Source: Lysobacteraceae bacterium UBA6001
GTDB lineage: Bacteria; Pseudomonadota; Gammaproteobacteria; Xanthomonadales; Xanthomonadaceae
Length of the DNA: 46,497 nucleotides
Direction: 5' to 3'
Assembly (NCBI GenBank): GCA_002429615.1
Contig: DJAN01000195.1
Location: forward strand, 1-46,497
Positions 15,017 through 21,950 of the stretch are shown here, piece by piece; the first letter of the stretch is position 1; every line of letters begins with the position of its first letter. Below the pieces are notes generated by a model. The model was not told where the DNA came from. It made no database searches and saw only the letters and a list, made by a program, of their open reading frames with translations. The position numbers were made by a program, and so were the translations under genes.

Positions 15017-16794
15017 GCGGACATCTCCTGTGACGTGACGGAAGGATGGGCGGCGGTCGGCACCACCGCCGGCCGCCGGTTCGCCAGCGCCTGCTCGTCG
15101 CAGCGCGGGCAGAATTCGTGCTCGCCCGCCAGGTAGCCATGCACCGGGCAGATCGAGAACGTCGGGGTGATCGTGATGTAGGGCAGGCGGAAGCGGCTCA
15201 GCGAGCGCTTCACCAGCTCGCGGCAGGCCTCGCCGCTGGACACACGCTCGCCCATGTACAGGTGCAGCACGGTGCCGCCGGTATAGCGCGACTGCAGCGG
15301 CTCCTGCCGCTCCAGCGCCTCGAAGGGATCGTCGGTGAAGCCCACCGGCAACTGCGAGGAATTGGTGTAGTACGGCTGCGCGTCGCTGCCGGCCTGCAGG
15401 ATGTCCGGCCAGCGCCGGCGATCTTCCTTGGCGAAGCGATACGTTGTGCCTTCCGCCGGCGTCGCTTCCAGGTTGTACAGATGGCCGGTCTGCTCCTGGA
15501 ACTCGACCATGCGCACGCGCACATGGTCGAGCAGGCGCACCGCGAAGGCATGGCCCCAGTCATCGGTGAGGTCGTGCGCGTCGCCGCTGAAGTTGCGGAT
15601 CATCTCGTTGATGCCGTTCACGCCGATCGTCGAGAAGTGGTTGCGCAGGCTGCCGAGGTAGCGCTTGGTATACGGGAACAGGCCTTCGTCGATCAGCCGC
15701 TGGATCACCTGACGCTTGATCTCCAGGCTGTCGCGGCCCAGTTCCAGCAACGCATCGAGGCGGCGGAACAGCCCGGCCTCATCACCGCGATGCAGATAAC
15801 CCAGCCGCGCGCAGTTCAAGGTCACCACGCCGACGCTGCCGGTCTGCTCGGCACTGCCGAACAGGCCGTTGCCACGCTTGAGCAGTTCGCGCAGGTCCAG
15901 CTGCAGGCGGCAGCACATGGAGCGGATCTGCCCAGGGTCCAGCTCCGAGTTGATGAAGTTCTGGAAGTACGGCAGGCCGTATTTGGCCGTCATGTCGAAC
16001 AGCAGCCGCGCGTTCTCCGACTCCCACGGAAAATCGCGGGTCATGTTGTAGGTCGGGATCGGGAAGGTGAACACCCGGCCCTTGGCATCGCCGGTGGTCA
16101 TCACCTCGATGTAGGCGCGGTTGATCAAATCCATCTCGGCCTGCAGCTCGCCATAGGTGAACGGCATTTCCTCGCCGCCGATGAAGGGCGTCTGGTGGCG
16201 CAGGTCTTCCGGGCACACCCAGTCGAAGGTGAGATTGGTGAACGGCGTCTGCGTGCCCCAGCGCGAGGGCACGTTGAGGTTGTAGATCAGCTCCTGGATG
16301 CCCTGCTTCACCTCCTGGTAGGAGAGATCATCCTTGCGGATGAAGGGCGCCATGTAGGTATCGAAGGAGGAGAACGCCTGCGCGCCCGCCCACTCGTTCT
16401 GCAGGGTGCCGAGGAAGTTCACGATCTGCCCCACCGCGGAGGAGAAGTGCTTGGGCGGGCTCGCCTCCACCTTGTTGGGCACGCCGTTGAGCCCCTCGTA
16501 CAGCAGGGTGCGCAACGACCAGCCGGCGCAGTAGCCGGCCAGCATGTCGAGGTCATGGATATGCAGGTCGCCTTCGCGATGCGCCTGCCCGACCTGCGGC
16601 GGGTACAGCGCCGACAACCAGTAGTTGGCGGTGACCTTGCCGGACACGTTGAGGATCAGCCCGCCCAGCGAGTAGCCCTGGTTGGCGTTGGCGTTGACCC
16701 GCCAGTCGGCGCGGCTGAGGTATTCGTCGATCGAGCTGATCGGATCGATGAGCGGCTGCGCGGTGGTGGCCACCGCCGGCGAGGACATATGCAT
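15013..16794 (-). CDS. nrdD: Class III (anaerobic) ribonucleoside-triphosphate reductase, large part without the glycyl-radical tail
   Basis: Reduces NTPs to dNTPs without oxygen. The 593-residue protein (ATG 16794, AAGGA six bases upstream) has HIHDLDMLAGYCAGW, the thiyl-radical Cys region IRSMCCRLQLDL, GSVGVVTLNCARLGYLH, and the zinc-type end FSICPVHGYLAGEHEFCPRC. It then ends in an Ala/Pro/Ser-rich tail and a stop, with no RVxGY glycyl-radical site; that is encoded by the next gene. No N-terminal ATP-cone is evident, which suggests little allosteric activity control. Upstream are two NrdR boxes and an ANR box. Confidence 0.93.
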   Translation of the reverse strand: MHMSSPAVATTAQPLIDPISSIDEYLSRADWRVNANANQGYSLGGLILNVSGKVTANYWLSALYPPQVGQAHREGDLHIHDLDMLAGYCAGWSLRTLLYEGLNGVPNKVEASPPKHFSSAVGQIVNFLGTLQNEWAGAQAFSSFDTYMAPFIRKDDLSYQEVKQGIQELIYNLNVPSRWGTQTPFTNLTFDWVCPEDLRHQTPFIGGEEMPFTYGELQAEMDLINRAYIEVMTTGDAKGRVFTFPIPTYNMTRDFPWESENARLLFDMTAKYGLPYFQNFINSELDPGQIRSMCCRLQLDLRELLKRGNGLFGSAEQTGSVGVVTLNCARLGYLHRGDEAGLFRRLDALLELGRDSLEIKRQVIQRLIDEGLFPYTKRYLGSLRNHFSTIGVNGINEMIRNFSGDAHDLTDDWGHAFAVRLLDHVRVRMVEFQEQTGHLYNLEATPAEGTTYRFAKEDRRRWPDILQAGSDAQPYYTNSSQLPVGFTDDPFEALERQEPLQSRYTGGTVLHLYMGERVSSGEACRELVKRSLSRFRLPYITITPTFSICPVHGYLAGEHEFCPRCDEQALANRRPAVVPTAAHPSVTSQEMSA

Positions 16795-16807
16795 CAGGAA
16801 TCCTTGT

Positions 16808-16855
16808 CCACAAGATGTTGTGGAGACCATCGCACACGGCAACTACATGTGGGTT
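16808..16855 (-). promoter_or_regulatory. Tandem NrdR boxes in front of nrdD
   Basis: Box 1, 16808-16823, is CCACAAGATGTTGTGG: six-base perfect arms around four bases, close to the NrdR consensus acaCwAtATaTwGtgt. Box 2, 16840-16855, is a weaker match. Their starts are 32 bases apart, the helical spacing typical of paired NrdR boxes. Box 1 covers the predicted transcription start and box 2 the -35 region, so bound NrdR-ATP/dATP would repress nrdD. Confidence 0.75.
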
Positions 16856-16867
16856 GATGGCGATCAA
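16854..16867. promoter_or_regulatory. ANR/FNR box for nrdD
   Basis: TTGATGGCGATCAA, a perfect TTGAT-N4-ATCAA site. Its centre is 41.5 bases from a predicted start near 16819, with GATGGT as a weak -10 at 16831-16826, a class II activator layout. It would be recognised by the ANR protein at 18386-19156. Confidence 0.85.
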
Positions 16868-16958
16868 GCGCGCGCCCCGTCGACAGGGTCCGGCGCAGGC
16901 GCCGCAAGCCTTGGCGCGGTGTGCGACAGATCGACGCGCGGCACGTACCCTGCCCGGC

Positions 16959-17000
16959 TTGATCACGCTCAGCATCGTCGCCGCGCACGCGGGCTAGGCT
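16959..17000 (+). promoter_or_regulatory. Probable ANR-dependent promoter of ubiT
   Basis: TTGATCACGCTCAG (16959-16972) keeps the left half site and three of five right-half bases. TAGGCT (16995-17000) fits a -10. The centre of the box is 41.5 bases from the start that this -10 predicts (17007), as in class II FNR promoters. The box is imperfect, so the call is moderate. Confidence 0.5.
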
Positions 17001-17028
17001 GCGCGCGCATCCGCCAGAGACCGTCCGC

Positions 17029-17544
17029 ATGAAAGCTGCTCCCGGCATCGCCCGCCATGGCCTGCTCCGCCTCGTACCGCCGCCATCGCGCTGGCGCCCG
17101 CTGCTGGCACGCGTCCCCGCCCTCTGGCTGGCCCCGGTGGTCGAGCGCGCGCTCTCGCATGGCTTGGTCGCGATGCGTGATGACCCGTCGATGCAGTTGA
17201 TCGTGCAGCGCCGCTTCGGCCTGGAGATAGAAGACCTCGGGCTGCGCTGGGTGCTGCAATGGCGCGACGGCCGCGTGGTGCAGGCCGAAGGTCCGGCGGA
17301 AGCCAGCATCCGTGGCACCCTCACCGACCTGGCGATCCTCGCCGCCCGGCTGGAGGATGCGGACACGCTGTTCTTCAAGCGCCACCTCACCCTCACCGGT
17401 GACACCGAACTGGGCCTGGTGTTGCGCAACTTGCTGGACCGCCTGCCGTGGACGTCGATCCCGCTGGGCGAGCGCATCGTGCTGCAACGTGGCGCCCGCT
17501 TCCTGCGCGCCGCGCGTGCCGCGCACCGGCCGCGCGCGGACTGA
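17029..17544 (+). CDS. ubiT: UbiT, lipid-binding accessory factor of O2-independent ubiquinone synthesis
   Basis: A 171-residue SCP2-domain protein of the YhbT/UbiT family. UbiT binds ubiquinone intermediates and acts with UbiU and UbiV when oxygen is absent. The SCP2 fold is seen in VVERALSHGLVAMRDDPSM through LTLTGDTELGLVLRNLLDRL. The short basic C-tail is variable in the family. It is divergent from nrdD and convergent with ubiV, which ends 18 bases away; ubiU is far off at 37.4 kb. In E. coli ubiT, ubiU and ubiV lie together. Confidence 0.88.
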   Translation: MKAAPGIARHGLLRLVPPPSRWRPLLARVPALWLAPVVERALSHGLVAMRDDPSMQLIVQRRFGLEIEDLGLRWVLQWRDGRVVQAEGPAEASIRGTLTDLAILAARLEDADTLFFKRHLTLTGDTELGLVLRNLLDRLPWTSIPLGERIVLQRGARFLRAARAAHRPRAD

Positions 17545-17553
17545 ACGGCGCGG

Positions 17554-17581
17554 GCCGCCGCGCTAGTGCAGGCGCGGCGGC
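17554..17581. terminator. GC-rich hairpin between the convergent ubiT and ubiV genes
   Basis: GCCGCCGCGC (17554-17563), 8 bases, GCGCGGCGGC (17572-17581), perfect. It overlaps the end of ubiV and has no T run on either side, so it would be a weak or Rho-assisted bidirectional stop at best. Confidence 0.4.
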
Positions 17582-18366
17582 AGCGCGTCGCGGAACCGGT
17601 TCACTATCGGCGTCATGTCCGCATCGTCGGGATACAGGCGCAGGATATCGACGCCGGCCAGCACCGAAACCGCAGGATCCAGGCTGACCACTTCCGCGCT
17701 CTGGATCTGGATGCCGTTGAGGGTGAGCAGCGGCTCGCCCTCCTGCGTGGCCAGCGGCAGCCCGGCCGGATGCGCCAGGCAGCGATGCACGCATTGGTCC
17801 TTCGGCAAGTTGGCGGCGCGCGCGGTGAAGCAGCGCGCCGAGTACGCCAGCGGCACGCGACCCCAGGCATGCACCTCGACTTCGGGCACGATGCCGCCTT
17901 CGCGCGACAACGCATCACGCAGCTCGACCAGCGACGCCGGGCCATGCTCGGTGCCCGGCACCCAACGCTGCAGGCCATCTTCCTGCAGCATCGCCAACGC
18001 ACGGTGGTTGTAGACGTTCAAGGTCGGCCCGCCCACGAAGGCCAGTCCCCGCTCGCGGCACAGCTGCACCGCCGACAGGTCGTTGGCCTCGATGCGGAAC
18101 TGGCCGTTCTCCACCAGCCGGCGCAGGGCACCAAGCTCCGACTCGGCCTCCACAAGCGCCAGCGTAGACAGCACCACCTCCTTGCCGGCGTCGCGCAGCG
18201 TCGCGGCCAGGGCGATCCAGTCGTTGAAGCGCAGCTCGCGGCGCTTGCTGCACACCGTCTCACCGAGATAGACGATATCCACCGGCCATCGGGCGACATC
18301 GCGATAGAACTCGAACACGCGCTTGCGCGGCCACAGGTATTGCAGCGGACCGAGGCTCAGTTTCAT
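17563..18366 (-). CDS. ubiV: UbiV, [4Fe-4S] subunit of the O2-independent ubiquinone hydroxylase
   Basis: Peptidase-U32-like protein that works as UbiU-UbiV in the hydroxylation steps of ubiquinone synthesis without oxygen. The 267-residue product carries the four cluster cysteines at C39 (GETVCSKRREL), C179, C192 and C196 (ARCFTA...QCVHRC), the spacing known from E. coli UbiV. The ATG at 18366 has AGGAG seven bases upstream. It follows anr after 19 bases on the same strand, so the anaerobic regulator and UbiV form one operon. Confidence 0.93.
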   Translation of the reverse strand: MKLSLGPLQYLWPRKRVFEFYRDVARWPVDIVYLGETVCSKRRELRFNDWIALAATLRDAGKEVVLSTLALVEAESELGALRRLVENGQFRIEANDLSAVQLCRERGLAFVGGPTLNVYNHRALAMLQEDGLQRWVPGTEHGPASLVELRDALSREGGIVPEVEVHAWGRVPLAYSARCFTARAANLPKDQCVHRCLAHPAGLPLATQEGEPLLTLNGIQIQSAEVVSLDPAVSVLAGVDILRLYPDDADMTPIVNRFRDALPPRLH

Positions 18367-18385
18367 GGTCAGGCTCCTGGCAGTA

Positions 18386-19156
18386 TCAGGCGGACGCCTC
18401 CGCCGCACCGGCACCCACCGCGATCTCGCGCAGCGAGTCCAGCGCCAGCAGGCGCACGTTGCGCTTGTCCACCTCGATCAGGCGCCGCTGCTGGAAGCGG
18501 CTGATCAACCGGCTGACGGTCTCGGCGGTCAGGCGCAGGTAATTGGCGATGTCGACACGGGTCATGCCAAGCGTCAGCCGCGTCGGCGACAGGCCGCGCC
18601 GTTCGGCATGCCGGGACAGATGCAGCAGGAAGGCGGCGAAGCGACGATCGATGTCGTAGCGCCCCAGCGCCGGTCCCTGCTGCTCGATATGCCGGCTGAG
18701 CAGGTCGATGAAACTACGCTGCAGACGCGGCACCGCGCCGGCCACGCGCAACACCGCCGGAATCGACAGCTGGCACAGCGATACATCGTCCAGCGCCCGC
18801 GCGTTGCCGCGGTAGCGGCCGGAGTGGATGGCATCCAGGCCGATGACATCACCGGGCATCGCGAATCCGGTGACATGGTCGTTGCCGGCCGCATCGTGGG
18901 TGAACAGCTTGACCGTGCCGGTGCGGATGATGATCAGCGAGGTGATCGGATCGCCATCGCGGAACAGATGTGTTCCGGGCGCGTATGAGCCGGTGTGCTC
19001 GACATGGACATCGAGGTCGCGCACCTGCTTGCGGCAGTCTTCGGCACGGCAGAAGTCACCGAGATCACAGACGCGGCACAGGTGCATCGCTTCGGGTTCG
19101 CCGGTGGGAATCGGCAGGCGGCGGGTACGGGGAAGGTAGAGAGCGTTCATCGACAT
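18386..19156 (-). CDS. anr: ANR/FNR oxygen-sensing transcription regulator
   Basis: CRP-family activator that binds DNA as a dimer while its [4Fe-4S] cluster is intact. The N-terminal cysteines C27, C30 and C36 (CRVCDLGDFC, C-x2-C-x5-C) and C128 (DVSLCQLS) match the E. coli FNR ligands in spacing. The HTH TRVDIANYLRLTAETVSRL keeps the E-T-x-S-R recognition pattern, which reads TTGAT half sites. Such sites stand before nrdD, ubiT, ubiD and the operon at 34.4 kb. I use ATG 19156; ATG 19150 is also possible and neither has a clear ribosome binding site. The name anr follows pseudomonad usage; fnr is equally apt. Confidence 0.93.
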   Translation of the reverse strand: MSMNALYLPRTRRLPIPTGEPEAMHLCRVCDLGDFCRAEDCRKQVRDLDVHVEHTGSYAPGTHLFRDGDPITSLIIIRTGTVKLFTHDAAGNDHVTGFAMPGDVIGLDAIHSGRYRGNARALDDVSLCQLSIPAVLRVAGAVPRLQRSFIDLLSRHIEQQGPALGRYDIDRRFAAFLLHLSRHAERRGLSPTRLTLGMTRVDIANYLRLTAETVSRLISRFQQRRLIEVDKRNVRLLALDSLREIAVGAGAAEASA

Positions 19157-19395
19157 GCGAGGGGGGCATGGACCGGGAACGCAGCATAGGGCCGGCCCCG
19201 CGCGTGCGCGTGTTTTCGCCGTGCAGTGCCACACTTTTTTACACAGACCCACCGTAGCGGCGCGATGGCGCGCCGCGGCGCATGTGGCCAATTCTTGCGC
19301 TGGCGATGTTTTCACCACCGCGCTTGATCTCGCGCAGGGTGGCTGCTGTCTTGACCACGCAGAGTGTGATGCCGGTGATATCGAGCGCCGCAGGC

Positions 19396-20727
19396 ATGAT
19401 CGTCCCCAGCGAACGTCAATCCATCGTCCCCCCGCGGATACAGCAGGCCACGCGCCCCACGCGCGCCCGCCTCGGCATCCTGCTGCTGTTGTCCACCGGC
19501 ACGGCGATCAACTATCTCGATCGTTCGATCATGGGCATCGCCGCACCCGGCATCTCCGCCGAACTGGGGCTGGATGCCGCCACGATGGGCTTGGTCTTCT
19601 CAGCGTTCTCGTGGTCATACGTGCTGATGCAGATTCCCGGCGGCGTGCTGCTGGACCGTCTCGGCACGCGCGTGGTGTATTGCTGCTCGGTCGGCGGCTG
19701 GTCGCTGATGACGCTGCTGCATGCACTGGCCGGCGGGCTGGGTTCGCTGCTCGGCCTGCGTCTGGCACTGGGAGCGGCGGAAGCCCCGTGCTTCCCCGCC
19801 AATGGCCGCGCGGTGGCGACCTGGTTCCCCCGCCAGGAACGCGCGCGCGCCACCGGTGCCTACACCATCGGCGAGTACGTCGGGCTGGCGCTGCTGACGC
19901 CGCTGCTGGTGCTGTTGATGCAGCACGCCGGTTGGCGTGTCCTGTTCCTGGTCTGCGGGCTGCTTGGCCTGTGCTTCAGCGTGGTGTGGTGGCGCGGCTA
20001 TCGGGAACCCACCGGATGCGCGCGCATCGACGCGGCGGAGCTGGCCCATATCCGCGCCGGCGGCGGTGATGCCGGCCACGCGCTGGCACCGGCGCGTTTC
20101 CGCTGGCGCAACGTCGGCAGGCTGCTGCGCTCACGACGCATCATGGGCGCGTGCATCGGGCAGTTCGCCAGCAATTCGACGCTGGTGTTCTTCCTCACCT
20201 GGTTTCCCACCTATCTGCAACGCGAACGCGGCATCGCGGCGCAGGACCTGAGCTGGTTCGCCGCGACGCCGTTCCTGGCCGCCGCGGTGGGCGTGATCGT
20301 CGGCAGCTGCGCATCTGACCGCATGACCGCGCGCCTGGGCTCGGCCACCTGGGGCTGCAAGATTCCCGTCGTCGGTGGACTGCTGCTGTGCGCCAGCATC
20401 GCGTTGGCCAACCATGTCGCGGACAACCGCGTGGTGATCGGCATCCTGTCGCTGGCCTTCTTCGGCCAGGGCATGGCCAGCCTGGGTTGGACGGTGATCT
20501 CCAACATCGCCCCGCCCCGCCTGCTCGGCCTGGCGGGCGGCCTTTTCAGTCTCGCCGCGAACCTCGCGGGCGTGATCACGCCGCTGCTGGTCGGCGCGAT
20601 CGTCTCGCGCACCGGTTCATTCCACGGGGCGCTGTATGTCATTGGCGCCACCGCGCTGGTCGGCGTGTTCGCCTTCGGCTGGCTACTAGACGAAGTGGAG
20701 CCGCTGGTGTTGCCCGCCACCGATTGA
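19396..20727 (+). CDS. MFS transporter, anion:cation symporter (ACS) family
   Basis: A 443-residue, 12-helix transporter. INYLDRSIMGIAAPGISAEL and WSYVLMQIPGGVLLDRLGTR are typical of the ACS family, which carries sugar acids, hexuronates and aromatic or hydroaromatic acids by proton symport. The start is uncertain: ATG 19396 gives a short cytosolic N-terminus, with ATG 19369 in frame upstream. Its downstream neighbour on the same strand, after 134 bases, is the shikimate kinase-MarR fusion. Uptake of quinate, shikimate or a related acid fits the surroundings but cannot be read from the sequence. Confidence 0.85.
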   Translation: MIVPSERQSIVPPRIQQATRPTRARLGILLLLSTGTAINYLDRSIMGIAAPGISAELGLDAATMGLVFSAFSWSYVLMQIPGGVLLDRLGTRVVYCCSVGGWSLMTLLHALAGGLGSLLGLRLALGAAEAPCFPANGRAVATWFPRQERARATGAYTIGEYVGLALLTPLLVLLMQHAGWRVLFLVCGLLGLCFSVVWWRGYREPTGCARIDAAELAHIRAGGGDAGHALAPARFRWRNVGRLLRSRRIMGACIGQFASNSTLVFFLTWFPTYLQRERGIAAQDLSWFAATPFLAAAVGVIVGSCASDRMTARLGSATWGCKIPVVGGLLLCASIALANHVADNRVVIGILSLAFFGQGMASLGWTVISNIAPPRLLGLAGGLFSLAANLAGVITPLLVGAIVSRTGSFHGALYVIGATALVGVFAFGWLLDEVEPLVLPATD

Positions 20728-20861
20728 GCGCGTCGGCCGCGACGACTGCGCTATCATCCGCGCGGGCCATGCGGTCGCACGACCGGCTGCCAGGGCTGTG
20801 ATGTGGCATCTCGCCGCATCGACGCGATGGCTGTGTTGCCCATCCAGGGAATACAGCATCC

Positions 20862-21929
20862 GTGAGCGGTCGTCGGTCCAAGCACATTCTCCTCATCGGC
20901 CCCATGGGCGCGGGCAAGACCAGCGCCGGCCGCCTGCTGGCCAAGCGCCTGGGGCGCCCCTTCGCCGATGTCGATGCGGAGATCACCCGCCAGCATGGGC
21001 CGATCAGCCGCATCTTCGCCGAGCAGGGCGAGGCGAAGTTCCGCCGCATCGAAGCCGGCGTGGCGCGCGAACTGCTGGCGCAGCCGGCCTCGGTGATCGC
21101 GCTGGGCGGCGGCACCATCCTCGATCCCGGCATCCGTCGCCGCATCGGCAGTGAATTCGTGGTGTTTCTCGACGTCAGCAAGGACGCGGTGGTGCGCCGG
21201 CTGGCCGGACAGGAACGACCACTGCTGCGCCATGACATCGTCAACCTGGGCCTGGCCGACTGGCTGCTCATCTACGAACACCGTCGCGATACCTACGACG
21301 CGTTGTCCGACCGCCGTATCGATACCAGCCAGCGCAGCGTCGAGGAAGTGGTGGACGCCATCGTCGCCGAGCTGCCGGACACGGTGCAGCGCCTGCCGCC
21401 GCCGGAGCGCGCGATGGCCGGCGCGCCGGAGGCGCTGCCGCTCACCACGCATCGGCTGGCCCACCACTGGGCGCGCCGCGAGCGCGATGCGCGGCAGATG
21501 GAGCTGGTGTCGCTGTTGCAGCGCGCCGCCGCGCTCAGCGCGGAAAGCTCCGCGCGGATGCTGGAAGCGCACGGCCTCAACAAGGGCCAGCTCGACGTGC
21601 TGGTCGCACTGCACCGGCATGGCGAGGACGCGATGACCCAGGCCGCGCTGGCCGAGCAGATGCAGGTGACGCCGGCGGCGATCCAGAAGCGCCTGGCCGG
21701 CCTGATGGCCGACGGCCTGGTGACGCGTGCCGCCTCCGACGAGGATGCGCGCAAGTACCTGCTCGCACTGACCCGTAAGGGACGCGGCCTGGTCGAGCGG
21801 ATCATGGAAGGGTTCCTCGATGCCGAAGGCAGCGCGCTGGCCCGGCTCGACTCGGCCGACCAGCGCCAGCTCACCACGCTGCTGCGCGTGCTGCTCGGCC
21901 TGCCCACCCACGGCGAGACGGCGGGCTGA
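20862..21929 (+). CDS. Shikimate kinase-MarR fusion protein, putative metabolite-sensing regulator
   Basis: A 355-residue two-domain protein. Residues 6-175 are a complete shikimate kinase: Walker A GPMGAGKT (13-20), Asp38 of DVD, Arg61 of FRR, GGG at 82-84, lid Arg119 in ERPLL and Arg141 in RRDTY, so substrate-binding and catalytic residues look intact. After an Ala/Pro/Arg-rich linker (about 175-200), residues 240-345 form a MarR winged helix: AALAEQMQVTPAAIQKRLAG, then the wing DEDARKYLLALTRKG. Start GTG 20862 with AGGGA upstream. BzdR/BoxR pair an N-terminal XRE HTH with a C-terminal shikimate-kinase-like domain; here the order is reversed and the HTH class differs. It probably senses shikimate or a relative and controls nearby genes. 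Confidence 0.9.
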   Translation: MSGRRSKHILLIGPMGAGKTSAGRLLAKRLGRPFADVDAEITRQHGPISRIFAEQGEAKFRRIEAGVARELLAQPASVIALGGGTILDPGIRRRIGSEFVVFLDVSKDAVVRRLAGQERPLLRHDIVNLGLADWLLIYEHRRDTYDALSDRRIDTSQRSVEEVVDAIVAELPDTVQRLPPPERAMAGAPEALPLTTHRLAHHWARRERDARQMELVSLLQRAAALSAESSARMLEAHGLNKGQLDVLVALHRHGEDAMTQAALAEQMQVTPAAIQKRLAGLMADGLVTRAASDEDARKYLLALTRKGRGLVERIMEGFLDAEGSALARLDSADQRQLTTLLRVLLGLPTHGETAG

Positions 21930-21950
21930 TCCACCCGCCGCGCTGCCGCC

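Noticed and set aside
14990..15030. Possible sequencing frameshift between nrdD and the small glycyl-radical gene
   Set aside because: Not excluded, but the ATGA overlap, the ribosome binding site before the small gene, the identical ATGA coupling to nrdG and a joint linker that would be unusually long (about 50 residues) favour two real genes. Selenocysteine readthrough of the TGA is ruled out because the following frame is different.
17554..17581. Strong intrinsic terminator between ubiT and ubiV
   Set aside because: The stem is perfect but has no T run on either strand and overlaps the ubiV end, so it is listed only as a weak bidirectional candidate.
19324..19337. Half ANR site TTGATCTCGCGCAG before the ACS-family transporter
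   Set aside because: Only one half site and two of five bases of the other; no -10 at the right distance. Kept out of the regulon.
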